A stretch of 64,000 nucleotides of DNA. Origin: Gnetum montanum. Lineage: Eukaryota > Streptophyta > Gnetopsida > Gnetales > Gnetaceae. Shown here piece by piece: positions 1 through 11,268 of the stretch (position 1 is the first letter of the stretch; each line of letters begins with the position of its first letter). Location of the stretch: the NCBI GenBank assembly GCA_015680685.1, contig MNCI01013908.1:775125-839124 (forward strand), written 5' to 3'. The notes beneath the pieces were generated by a model, which worked only from the letters and a program-made list of their open reading frames with translations, searched no databases and was not told where the DNA came from. Both the position numbers and the translations under genes were made by a program.

Positions 1-618
1 GAGGTTCGCGATTAGTCATGGGCGTACGAGGCTTGATTTTTCAATTTTTATCCTAAGCCCCAAATTTTTTCGTTTATCTTCCTAACCCCTACACCTTTGG
101 TAGTCATCATCTACATTTTCCCAGATCCATATCAGCCATACCACAACCTAGCCAATGAACCTACACCGAAGCAAGGTATTATTTACTTAATGATTCAATT
201 ACCCTTGCTAATATATGATTGTGTTGTGTGTGCAGATGGCAATCATACAACAACGGAATGGATCTGGAGCAAACACTTGGAATGGAGCAGCGCTGAAGCA
301 GCTATGCAAGGAGCAGAATTGATAATGCGCTTACGGATGGACAACGGAAGGCGTAATCTAGGCGTTGGCAGCAGCAAGACTCTTCTCTCTTCTTCTCTTC
401 TATTCTCTCTCCTCTTTTCTCTCAGCTGCCAAATGTGGCCTGATGTCATTGTAATAAGGTGTTCACCCTTGTTGTCATGAACACCAGTTTTGTCAAGTCT
501 TGTAATAATGAACCGTTCACATGTCATTCCATTAGTTCCATTCCCCTCAATAATCCCATACCTACCTGATATCATTGTAAGGAACTCGAGGACGAGTTTT
601 CATTCAGTCATGGGGGTA
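1..618 (+). mobile_element. Element Z: 3' internal end of an Athila-like retrotransposon
   Basis: This is the 3' untranslated tail of a plus-strand element whose upstream part lies outside the window. It ends in a purine-rich tract (604-618, ...catgggggta) directly abutting LTR start TGATGAG at 619. The stretch at 549-566 (aataatcccatacctacc) and the following 'ctcgaggacgag' are the same 3'-UTR landmarks seen, reverse-complemented, beside the 3' LTRs of A, B, C and D, so Z belongs to that family. A 127-codon open frame (97-480) has no recognisable domain. A TGCAG followed by ATG at 231-238 resembles a splice acceptor, as at the 3' ORF of A and B, but the frame after it soon stops. Confidence 0.7.
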
Positions 619-1575
619 TGATGAGATGCAGATTGCACAAGCTGCGATATCACATACGCGATATTGCGGCCGACGCGATATCACATCCCCTGCGATATCG
701 CGTACGCGATATCGCGATCCGCAGCCATATCTATAAATAAGAGGCAGCACTCCCCTCATTTCTCATCCTAGAAGTAAAGTAGCGAAGCTCTGGCGGATTG
801 ATCACCCCAAAGATAGAATATTTTCCATGTGCCCGCAGCAGGAGTCCCCCAAGTGAACGGTTCTTTATTCGAGCAGCTTTGTACCTGAACGCAAGTTGTG
901 TATGACAATAAAGACAAGCTTTGCGGATAAACCTTGTAGTGCATAAATAGGTTTAATTAATGTTATTTACTACTTTCCTAGTGACGCGGCATGAGTACGA
1001 CTTGGTTACGAGCGTTGACGAACGTGTACAGCTAGCCAAGGAATGGGCTACTCATCGCGAATAGATTCTCTCAACCCTTTCCTCCTAGAGCGTGGGACAA
1101 GTACGACTTGATTACGAGCATCTACGGATGTGTACAGCTAGTCAAGGAATCGGTTGCTTGTCACACATAGGTTAGTTAAGTGCCTCAGTACAACCGCTTC
1201 GAGCACGTGCGTTATGTGTGGTGATCCCAGTAACGATTAGCGTTTGGTAGCCACAGTTGCACAGTTCAGGGTATGTATAGTAAGTGGGAATGGATGCTGA
1301 CGCTAGGACTTAGTGTGTAGTTAGAGTTAGTTAGTTTATCAACCCTTCATCCTCATAGCTTAGGAGATAAACTGAAAAATACCAAAAAAATCATATACCT
1401 CAGACTTGCTTAACCATACACCGTGACACATACAAGCAAGCTTGGGAAGACAACGAACGATTAACCCCAAATGTTTCTTGTGGCGTTAAGGCATTTAGTC
1501 TACGGAGTTCGACCGGATCGCGCGTACACGCTCGTATTCGTATGGTTGAGCGTAGGGGTACCTCGCCACTCATCA
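619..1575 (+). repeat. 3' LTR of element Z
   Basis: The 957-bp LTR begins TGATGAGATG and ends CCACTCATCA, the termini shared by the A, B and S LTRs. It follows a polypurine tract and is not followed by a primer-binding site, so it is a 3' LTR. Inside are a GATATC palindrome cluster (about 650-720), TATAAATA at 732-739 and an AATAAA at about 906. Its last ~35 bp (tatggttgagcgtagggg...) match the same stretch in S and, reverse-complemented, in A. Confidence 0.85.
645..739 (+). promoter_or_regulatory. U3 promoter of Z LTR: GATATC palindrome cluster plus TATA box
   Basis: Several GATATC or GATATT half-sites alternate with CGTACGCG-type spacers. Positions 694-713 read GATATCGCGTACGCGATATC, a perfect palindrome that extends to 692-715. 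The TATA box TATAAATA follows at 732-739. The same order (cluster, then TATA) occurs in the LTRs of A, B and C, which marks it as a conserved U3 regulatory module, probably transcription-factor sites. The factor is unknown. Confidence 0.65.
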
Positions 1576-3183
1576 GTGATGCATGTCCAAATCCATGGCA
1601 TTTGTGCAGGTAATCAACCTACCCTCCATTACCTCTAAGTAGACAAAAAGTATTGCACCATATCCAAACTTCTTTTTTTGCTGGTCAGGATGGATACAAG
1701 CAACTTGCATCTCATTAGTCTACTCATAAAACTTAGTCCAATTAGCCTTTCCACCATCTTCTGGGACACATGGGTCTCAAAGCCAATTTAGATCATTAAG
1801 CTGTTTCCTAGGGATACGTTGGGTGTAGAATGCACACCCCAAATATGGAAATTAATCCTCATCAAAAACTTGCACTTCTCTATCATCCCCCTTAGGTTTA
1901 GGGATTTGTCAATGCCTGAAAAGAGTAGACATAGCTGATGGAAAAGCCAATGTAATAACATCTCTACTAATGATCTTCATTCTCCTAATTATAATGTGTG
2001 GATAGTTTAATGAACATTTCCCCTTGAAATCTAGCAAGACCATCAAGACAAAGGACATCACATGAGTATGATGCATTACAACCAGGAGGTTTGTGTAAAT
2101 TTCCCTAATAAGAACTCTCCATTGTGGGTTTAAGTTCCTATAAGACCGTACTGTCTCATTAGTCTCCACGTCAAGCACCTTGCTCAACATTTGTGTTTTT
2201 TTCTCAAAAGTAGCAATCACAAAATAATCCCTCTCTAGACCAACTAACATGTTAAGTACCTATCCCAAGATCTACTTCCTTAATATATAAGTAGAATCAC
2301 CAATATTGAGCACCTTCAAAATAGGTGATCCTCGATGATATGCCACATAAAACCGATGGGCCTCCTCCTCATAATAATCAGCACTTTTGATGATGATGAA
2401 TTCAAGACATCATTCAACAAGCTTGTTAAGCATATTTGGCTAAAAAAGTTGCATTAAGGACTGGAAGTTCCTTGGATTCTAAAAGGGGGCTGATATGATA
2501 TTTACCTTCCTATGTTGCTACTCCTCTTATGCTAATCTCTCCTATGCACGCTAATATTCCTCTTACTCTCTAGCATTATCTCATGCAATAGCTTAAGAGC
2601 CTCCATGATGTCTTTCTTATGTCTATCTTCTCTCTTTTTCCTCATGCACTCTAATAGATCTCCTCTTGGTATCCGCTTGTGATGCTTGTAATAACATTCC
2701 TCTCTGAGAACATAGAAATATATTATAGCACAACTATTAACAATTACATGATTTTTGGCCAACCATAACTAAATATAGACATTTAGAAGGTTAAGCATTG
2801 CAAAAATCACATTTCCTCTTGTTGTTTGATAGTACCATGTTACATTTTAAGGTTAATCATTGCACCAATTTATGACCTATATACTATGTAATTTAATGGT
2901 TCAATCTCAATCCTAACTATATACTATTTGATTAGCTTTTGGATCACTTTCAAACCACTATATTATATACATCTATATATACACAATTGCAAAACCACTT
3001 ACCACAAACATTAAATACTTAGGAGAAAAAGAAATTTAAGAGTAACTAGTAATAAAAAAATGCACTCGATGTATTTTGAAAATGAATATTTCACCCCATT
3101 AAAACATTCAAAGAAGAGGGCTTGCATTAAAAACATACCACATAGAAGATGACTATTAATACTTAACTTCTCTATAAAGATGT
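1576..3183 (-). pseudogene. Degenerate unidentified retroelement-like ORF and flanking sequence
   Basis: On the minus strand, roughly 2400 down to 1630, a reading frame can be followed across a few stops. Its longest uninterrupted piece is 113 codons (1909-2250). The conceptual protein contains IREIYTNLLVVMHHTHVMSF and then a GK..LNYPHII segment. This layout (a helical stretch followed by G..-N-P-..I) is loosely like the C-terminal half of the 3' ORF of element A. I cannot assign a family. The rest (2400-3183) is AT-rich with no convincing coding or structural signal. Element A inserted at 3183, and the same pre-insertion sequence resumes at 12132. Confidence 0.3.
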
Positions 3184-4031
3184 TGATGAGTGGCGAGGTA
3201 CCCCTACACTCAACCATACGAATACGAGCGTGTACGCACGATCTGGTCAAACTCTGTAGACAACTAGCTGTGGTATCTAGATAGTTACACATTGATCGCA
3301 GTTTGCTGTCTTTCCACCTGGACTAGTATTTGCTTATCATGTATGGTTTAATCTAGAGTGAGGTGTATGATATGATTTCTAACACTAGGCTACTCCTAGA
3401 GACAATGGAAAATAATCTTATTTAAACTAATAAGCAATAGAAAATGAAGTCTATGCTAGCGTAAGTGCGATGAGCATCCATCCTTAATCATCTGTATGCA
3501 TCTTGGACCTCATGTACTACTTCTAGGATTACCAAGCACACATTACTTACGCACTCCTAAATACGCTACTGGGTTAAAAGTAGTTACACTTCAATATTCT
3601 TGATTAAGTCGTACTCATTCTACATTTAACAACAGGAATAGTAAATGATAGTAAAGAAATATTAACTAAAAAAATAACAAATAAAAATAGTAATTAAAAG
3701 TAAGTGAATGCTGAAATGATGGAGTAATCTTGATCTTTATTGCTAGTCATGTGCATGTCCAAGTATGTCACACTTGAATAAAGGTTTTGTACAATTACAA
3801 TCATCACACTGTAGGCATGCACTAGGGAAAGAACTGAAATGAATTAAAAAATGACAAAAAGACTCTATCCTAAAAATTACCAACTTCCCCTTCCTGTGCA
3901 CCCGAATGTGGTATTTATAGGCCTACATAGGAATCACGATATCATGTATTTGATATCATTATCTAGGCTGTGATATCGTGTACCCGATATCAAGGATCTG
4001 ATATCAGGGCCTAGCAAAACATGATTCATCA
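3184..4031 (-). repeat. 3' LTR of element A
   Basis: 848 bp, minus orientation; on the plus strand it starts TGATGAGTGG and ends TTCATCA, next to the polypurine tract. It holds a GATATC cluster at 3935-4012 and, on the minus strand, TATAAATA (plus strand tatttata, about 3912-3919). It is clearly homologous along its length to 11269-12126. Confidence 0.88.
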
Positions 4032-4046
4032 TACCCCCACAACTGA
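4032..4046 (-). other. Polypurine tract of element A
   Basis: The plus strand reads tacccccacaactga. On the minus strand this is tcagttgtgggggta immediately upstream of the LTR start TGATGA, the expected plus-strand priming site. The same 15-mer pattern precedes the LTR in Z, B, C and D. Confidence 0.8.
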
Positions 4047-4217
4047 ATAACAACTCATCCTCGAGCTAGACAAAATAAAAATAAGTCGGATTGATTACAT
4101 AGTGGATAGGTATGGAATTATTAACTAACTAAGAATTACTCATGCCGCAATGTGGGATTGAACAAAAAAAATTAGGAGATAGACATGGAATTTACAAAAA
4201 AAAAAAAAACAAATTGT

Positions 4218-6947
4218 TGGAACTCATGTGGTTCCTGGTGGTGGTGGCTCCTCCATGGGTCTCTTTCCCTTATCTTGTGCTCTAGGTTTTGGAAATGGAT
4301 GTCTTTGAAGGAGTGATTGAAGCTTTTCTTCTTAGATCTAAGGATCCTACGCCATCCATGCTAATGCTCTAATGTTTGATGGAGTCAACACCTCCCATGG
4401 GCACGACAGTTGCAGAAACATCTTATTGGCATTGACATACCAAGCTGCAAACAGCCGCCATTCCACTTCATAGGCTCTGGCTTTGTCCTTGCATTCATGA
4501 TAGTCCATAAGCCATCGAGCCAAATCTATTGTGATATTTTTTTCCTTGGTAGCTAGTCTTGACCACCTCTAATTCAGAATTTTCCACTTCTAATTTCTAC
4601 AACATCTTCTTGTGTTTAGCAAATTCTATTTCATACTTTGTGTAGGTGGTTGCTACCTACTTTTCCAATTCTGTTCTTGACCATCCCACTATCAACATGA
4701 CCAAGTTGGCATACTGCAAGTTTGCCAACTCCATGTACTCTATGAGGTCTTGTATCTGTAGGTCCTAGCTTTTCAGTTTAGCTTGGTGGATGAAGGCATA
4801 AGTATCCAATATGTCCTACCAATCAACGTTTTGAGCATTGAGTGTGTTAATGTGGGCTTTGGCCATATGGATTTCTTTCTCAATCACTTGCTTGTACATT
4901 CCCACCTGATCTCTAAATTTTTTTAATTTTTTTATGTCACTTGGCCTTGTTCTGCCACACGCTTATTTCAATTTCCATCTTTTGACGAATCATGCGTACC
5001 TCCTCCATTAAGAGGGTTCGATTTTCTCTGGCCAAGCGATTCATATCTTGGTTAACCCTTATTAATTATTCTCATAATTACTAAATTTTTTTTTTGAAAA
5101 CATTCTTTTATTTTTCTACTGTGGTTAACCAGAGATTTTTAGCAGCGAGGTGTTTATTTTCTTCTTGTGAGGCCTAAAGTGCTTTGGCATGTGAATACGT
5201 TTGAGCTTGTGCCTTGGAAGCATCCCAATGCCCTCTCTTTTTCCTTAGACACTTTTTTATTCTCCTCTAGAAATTTATTCAACTGCTTTGTCCAGAAGGA
5301 TTCTAGCTGGTTTACAAGGATGAATTGGGATGGATCTCGCTGTGCAGCTTGTAGGGTGACGAGCTTTTCTTGGAGTCTTTCTAACTCTTCCTCTACATGC
5401 TCGACCCTAACCTCTACCATGACCATCTTCCCTTTTGTGGAGATGAGTTCTGACTAAGTTGCTATGACATCTTGATGGATGTCAAATAGGGATGTCATCA
5501 CTTTTCATATCTATAGCAACCAATCTAGAACATCCTAATGCTCTGCAGGAGTCATCAAGGGACTGGCTAAAGTTTACGCATTGCATGCTCCTATAAAATC
5601 TTCTAGTGGCATAACAGGGACATTGAATGATTCTTTTATGTGGTCTGTGACCACTTCTGCTACTCCCATTACATCTTGGTGCTGCATGATCACTACTGTG
5701 GTGCCTTCACTAGTTTCTAATTACACTTAAAAAGATGCAACATTTCCAGAGATCTATTGTGACCAGTGTAATTCCCCTCCTCTTGTTTGGATAGACACCT
5801 TGCCCCATGCATGATCAATTAAGACCGTGGATCATATGACATCATTAATGATCTTGAAGAGATTGGCTTCATCATGGCTTCCCCAACTAACCGTTTTAGG
5901 GATGGCCCTGAGATGGCTCATCGATGGTTGATAGTGTTGTGGCAATGATGGTGGCTAGTCTTGCTAGCCTATAAGTTGTGTGTTGGGCCTCACTTCCTAT
6001 TCTTGCTCAGGCTCCAATGTCTTACCAGCACTTTTCCTTGGGGCTGGTGGCTTCAGTAATTTAGCGAATGAAGCATTTTGGGCCTTTCTAGGGATGTCAT
6101 TAGTGTACCCTAAAAGTCCAACATGTTGGCATAACTTCCTCATGAGACAAGGGAAGGGCAATGAAAACTTCCCCATCTTATGTTCTTCAACCTACCTTAA
6201 AATTTCTATAAGATATAGATAGGGTAGGTTAGCATTAACCTTACCCATCAAGATGGCACTCTCTCTAGCCACATATGTGAAAATTCTATTTAAACCTTTT
6301 GTTGGGAAAATGTGATATGTGCTGATTTTGAAGTAGATTCTCTCTTCAAGTGTAAGTTCTCCATATGCTTTATCTTCTTTGTTGTACGTCCTTGTTAACC
6401 ATATCTTTCGTGCATCAGCATTAGAATGAGTGGACAAGTGAGCAACCTTTGGCCCTATATTCGAAAGATTTAGAACTTCCAAATTGGTTTTGGCAAAGAA
6501 ATCAACAAAAATACCACCAATATCAATAATGGTGCCTTCTTCTTTGTTGTGCCAAAATTGGTATGCCTCTTCCAGGTACCAATCACCACTTTTAGAGAGA
6601 ATAGGCCATAGTGGAGACCCTTTAAGTTGGTCCCTGACTGCTTTAGGAGCAAACTCAGTGAAAGTTCCAAAGTTGAGTTCTACAATCATAGCTGCTGACA
6701 TGGACCTTTCATAAATTTCCTAAACACATTCCAAAGATAACGTGAGATGGTGTCCCTATTTAGGTGCTCGGCCATCTCCACCTTCGACATGTCCCGATTG
6801 CATAGTAATAGAAGGTTCCTGATGGATGTTCAATGATTTTGCCTTCTGCTCTATATGTTCCTTGAGAGACGCTTGGCCTCTGCTTCTCCTTGACTGTTTG
6901 GATGCACCCTAAGAGGGTCCTCCTTGCTATCCTCTTTTAGGGGCCAT
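4218..6947 (-). pseudogene. 3' ORF (ORF2) of element A: plant-transposon-domain protein with coiled coil
   Basis: This degenerate frame of about 900 codons lies between gag and the 3' LTR, where Athila elements carry an extra, so-called env-like ORF. The start is the ATG at 6947 (MAPKRG..GGPS), because D (MTPKGK..GGPS) and B (MALK) begin alike; a CAG directly precedes it. The region 6192-6701 is open for 169 codons and contains VELNFGTFTEFAPKAVRDQL, a W..E..FWHNKEE block and a final GK(V)NANLPYLYLIE block. The pattern resembles the 'putative plant transposon protein' domain (PF20167-like) or the ATHILA ORF-1 family, from memory of those families. Downstream, 5154-5426 encodes a strongly charged coiled coil (EEELERLQEKLVTLQ...NKFLEENKKVSKEKERAL). 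I see no transmembrane segment or signal peptide, so an envelope role is not supported. Homologous copies lie at 32063-34518 (D) and 53437-54221 (B). Confidence 0.6.
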
Positions 6948-7463
6948 CTGTAATCACACGTGACCGATTCTCAGTAAGGCTTATTTACAAAATTAGCTTA
7001 ATGCCTTACTCTTTGCCCTTAATATATTCATTTCTTGCTTAGTGTGATTCATAGTTAGATATTTTCATGAAAATCCCCATAAAGGTTTTGATATTGGGCC
7101 TAATTTAGTTAGGTGAATCCAAATAAATAATTTCGATGGTTTGGGTAAAGAAAATAAAATTAATTTGGCAAATGGTTTTATCATTTTTTAAGGTCACTTA
7201 CCCTTGATACTATCCTTTGGGCAATGACGAATTTCAAAAAAACTACATGTGACTTGAAGCATGTCCTTCACCCACGACTAAGTTAAACACTCTGGGTTTA
7301 CGTAAGTTCAATCAAAATGAAAATCGAAGCGTTAATGAGCAAGTTATCGATGTTTGAATAATAGGTGCGCAAGTTAGAAAATTTGTGGAAGAAAATTTCA
7401 ATAACTCCCCTTGCATGAACAATGAAAAATGACATTGACATGCGTAGGGGGGTCCATATATAT

Positions 7464-7555
7464 AGTATTTATAGACGCAAGATCGCGTACCCGATAGCGC
7501 AGACCTGATATCGCGTCGAATCCAATATCGGGTACCCAATATCGTGGCCTTTCGA
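7464..7555 (-). promoter_or_regulatory. Putative internal promoter upstream of the 3' ORF in element A
   Basis: On the minus strand a GATATC/CGTACC-type cluster (7481-7555) is followed by TATAAATA (7466-7473). This is the arrangement seen in the LTR U3, but it lies inside the element, about 520 bp upstream of the 3' ORF ATG at 6947. B has the same order at 54704-54773, and D has a TATA box at the equivalent distance. That conservation argues for a function, inferred to be a second promoter for the 3' ORF. Confidence 0.5.
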
Positions 7556-8950
7556 AAATAGGGTACTTGGCAAAATTAATGAATTTTCGAATTTCCAAGG
7601 TCAAAAATGAAGGATTTAAGGTTGAATTGAATGATCTAGGGTAGCATCGAAGAAACCTAAAGGCACCGAAAGTGTAATGAAGTGAAATTTTACAATGAAA
7701 TTCATGAATAGGATGAGGAAAAAGGACATGTTATAGTGCATAGGAATATTGGAATTTAAAATAATGATAAAGGAAAATATTATTGTAGCAATGCAATACT
7801 TGGAGGGTGTAAGGTGATGTGGTGATGTGCAAAGAGTGCATATTACAAAAGTTACGCAAGTGGGTCCTCCCCAAAGCAGGTTCCTACTTATCATGCCCTT
7901 ACGTAACCACACCTAAAAATGTCTGTAGGTACTAAAAGGGTTAAATGCAATCCACACCAGTTCCACAAAACACACACATATAGATACCATTGTGATGAGG
8001 TATGAGTTGAATGCTACATAAGACACAAGTCAAAAATACATGAATAGTGAGATGAGGCAAATTGTAGAACAGATTGCAGAGATCAAGACATGAGGTAACT
8101 GACCCAGGGCACAATGAATCTTGAGTGTAGGGTGTGATTAATGTGTCATTAGCCTGTCACTTCAAAATCAAGACCAAGTCCATTCCTTCGATCAGTGACA
8201 TCACATTATTTCATCCAATGATGGACAACTAGAAGAGTACCATGACAACAAGGCATACGATCATTTGGCATTTTGTCCAAGGGAGGAGTGATTTGGAATT
8301 TCTCTGTAGCCCATTTTTCTTGATCTTTTCTTTGTGTTTTTCTTTATTCTTTTCTTTCTTTCTTTTTTCTTCTTCTAGCCACTTTGGCCCTTTTTCTTTC
8401 ACAAAAGTGATCTGGAAAAGCCACCAACCTTCAGGAATGGGTGCATGTCTTTCCAGTGGGGCTCCTAGAATAGCATTAACTTCCTTTATTGAGTGCCTTT
8501 ATTACTCTTACTCCTATTTTTATTAGATCTACAAGGATCTTAGTACAACCAAGCTACATGATAGCTTCTACAGATGTCACCAAAGAAAATCCACAAGTCC
8601 CCTTGATGTCACACCCTGGTCATTCCTTCTTAGTCTATCATTTTTCGCTCTGGGTAGGATGAGCACCAAATTACTTTAAGTTTTAATGATGGCCAGAATA
8701 TCATCATTCCCAGAGTAGAACCTCTTATTAATAGAATGGGTGGGTGGATGTTGTGGGCTCACTGTCCAAATAAGTAATGACCTAAGACTTGATAGCATAA
8801 AATAACACCTTGACCAATGAGTCACATGAGTGTTTTATTCATAGATGAGATTACCCATAAAAAGATAAAACAACAAATAAAAAGATGAAAAACTGGAAAA
8901 AAAAACTTGTAAAATTAAAGACAATAAAAAACATTAATTAATTTTTCTTG
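7556..8950 (-). other. Non-coding spacer between gag and the internal promoter of element A
   Basis: No credible ORF. Landmarks such as gcaagtgggtcctcccca (7856-7873), a T-rich tract (about 8328-8400) and a terminal A-rich stretch (8860-8940) are shared with B (55100-56150). The first is also shared with D (35338-35358), where this spacer follows integrase. In D, therefore, pol lies between gag and this spacer; in A it is missing. Confidence 0.6.
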
Positions 8951-11136
8951 TTAGAATAGAGGATATCCCCCATAACTAATCCTTTAAGTATGGCTAGAAT
9001 TAATAAATGGAAAATTTGGATCCAAGAATTTTGGGAACATTGAAGTTTGGTCATATCCAAACCACTAGGTATCCTTTGATGTGGTGGTTGGAATGTACCC
9101 AAATTGGGGTTCACACACTTGATTAAAGTAGGCATAGCAGGGAAAATTATAAGATGTGGTTAACTGATAAGGAGTTGACCCACTATGGCACCCATGACCG
9201 TAATATGGTATGCAAGGATCAATATGTCTCCATGTGTGGTTATATTCGTTGGGCTGCATGGTAGTTGGAGTATTAATTGGTGGCCCTAATAAGGTAATAG
9301 GAGGCATTGAGTTCAAGGAGGCAGATGCATCACAGCATTGAACTTGTGATGGGTTGGAGGATGCAATGGTTTCGGAATCGGGCTATCTCTTTCTTTGGTC
9401 ATGCCTAAAGAAAGGATGCTTTCAACATTGTGGAGGACCTCCATTGTTGTTGATAGTAGTAGCATAAGTAACATTCATGGGTTGGTGCTGTGGTGCAAAC
9501 CCTTCTAGTACTATTGGTGGTAATGTAGAAGGAGGTGAAGGATGAGAATATTGAGAGCGAGAAGAAGTGTAAGGAACATGAGGTGGTAATCTTGTTGGAG
9601 AGGACATGATTTGATAGTACTCAAGAGAATGATAATGATGTGATGAAATAGAGGATGTTGACACAGTTGTGAAAATAGGATGTTGAACCTAATAAGCACT
9701 TGGGTTCGAATGGTATGAAGGGTGTGACCAGTTTGAGGGTGGCCTCCCCCATGATTGGGATTTTTGCCACTGTGATTGAACACAGTACTTTTGTATGAAA
9801 TCTGGATGTAACATTCCTCCCCAATGTTCATGTAAATGAACAAGATTGGGCATTGGCCTTTGGGGTGATCGTATAGGAAAATGTCACATTGATATAGGTT
9901 GATTTTTAGTTGAGCTCGTATCCTTATTTTCTTCAATCCTTCTTTTTTATTATCTAGTGGTGTTATGTCCTATTTCTTGGTTCATCATGGTTCTACCTCT
10001 AATAATGTTTCCATATTCTCCACATCTTTCATGTACCCAGTCCATCATCTTATTGGTCTTTGCATCAATCTCATCTAGTGATTGTAGCATTGGCAAAGAT
10101 AATTCCACCTCCTTGAGGTGAGTTCATTTCTCCTTTTCATGATCATGGAATTTTGCTATTTTGATATTTTGGTCCTGTTGAGAGCTTTTAACATTCTCCC
10201 ATTTAGCTATTTATTTTCTTCTTTTGCTACTCACTTAATAAGCTCTTGGAATTGGTGGGTTCATAGTTCATATAGTTGACCTAGGGCATACATCCCCAGG
10301 GTCTCCCTTGTTTCATAAAGGAGCCCATCCATGATGTGGTACATTAGCCTTTCCTTGGAAAACCCATGGCCTAGGAATTTTTTTAACAAAGAGTAATATC
10401 TTTCAAAGGCCATGTCCAAGGGTTCATGTTGCACTTGTTTCCACTCTTGGATTTGTCTCCTCAAGGCTAACACTCTTACATAGGTTTGATATCTTTCATT
10501 GAAGAGTTCTACCATTGTTAGCCAATGTCGAATTGATTTTGGTTTTAAAGACCTATACCATACTTTTGCTTGACCAACAAGTGTCATAGGAAAGAGCTTT
10601 AGTCTTTTCCATCCATTATTAATGTTGTTCCATGCACAGACATCATAGAAAGCTTGTAAATGATGTTGTGGATCTAAATCATAGCCTCCTGAAAACTTGG
10701 GAAAGTTATTTAAATCCAACCGAGGTAGACAACTCTCCTTGCGATGCCTATGGGATATTCAAATAGCCTCTTGTATATGCATTAGGCTCTTTGTGGTTAG
10801 CAAGGGTTCATCATCACTAAGTAGGTTATGAATTTGTGGGTTGGGATGATGTTATCTTCGTTCACGTTGGCATTCTTGACTTTGCCTGTGGGCTCAATTT
10901 TTATTTCTACGTTGACCCCTTGAAAGATGGTCATCTGTGTCATGACCTAACATCGAAGGAGTGTTAGAGTTGGATGAAAAGAGTCCTTGAATACCATTGG
11001 GATGTTTATAAGCATAGGGGATCCTTGCATAAGATTGAGTACTCCAAAATTGATCTTCATCATCATATAATTCGTTGGTTCTCCAATGAATTACCTTACT
11101 AGTTGTTGCATTATCATAGTCTTGTGTGAGAGACAT
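8951..11136 (-). pseudogene. gag of element A
   Basis: Retrotransposon Gag, the capsid and nucleic-acid-binding structural protein. The start is the ATG at 11136 (MSLTQDYDNATTSKVIHWRTNELYDDED; B starts MPLLRDYDNATSSKAIHWRTNKLYD). The central capsid-type domain at 10261-10719 (MDLNNFPKFSGGYDLDPQHH..., AKVWYRSL, ERYYSLL) matches the retrotrans_gag family. The zinc knuckle is damaged: CDIF-LYDHPKGQC has lost the second cysteine that B keeps. The C-terminal third is rich in Tyr, Pro, His, Ser and Asn and ends YGGYPLF at 8951. About 728 codons in total, with several stops and frameshifts. Confidence 0.8.
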
Positions 11137-11249
11137 TTTTGTGAATTATGTGTGACTTATTTGCAATTGCTTTCTTTCTAAAAGATATATTGTCAAAAAT
11201 TTTGTTACAGTGATCTTGAATGATGTAACTAATCTAAATAACTAGCATC

Positions 11250-11267
11250 GTCCTCAGCAACGATGCC
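11250..11267 (-). other. Primer-binding site of element A (tRNA-Asp type)
   Basis: The minus strand reads TGGCATCGTTGCTGAGGA, one base after the LTR end. It matches 14 of 18 positions of the complement of the plant tRNA-Asp(GUC) 3' end (TGGCGCCGTTGCCGGGGA). All four differences are transitions, as expected from decay of methylated cytosines. tRNA-Asp priming is typical of Athila and several Tat elements. Confidence 0.8.
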
Positions 11268-11268
11268 A

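Noticed and set aside
97-480. 127-codon ORF in Z as a gene
   Set aside because: Lies in the 3'-UTR of a retroelement, has no motif, and its antisense is partly open too.
5167-5457. Plus-strand 96-codon ORF
   Set aside because: Antisense shadow of the coiled-coil part of ORF2, which has homologues in B and D on the minus strand.
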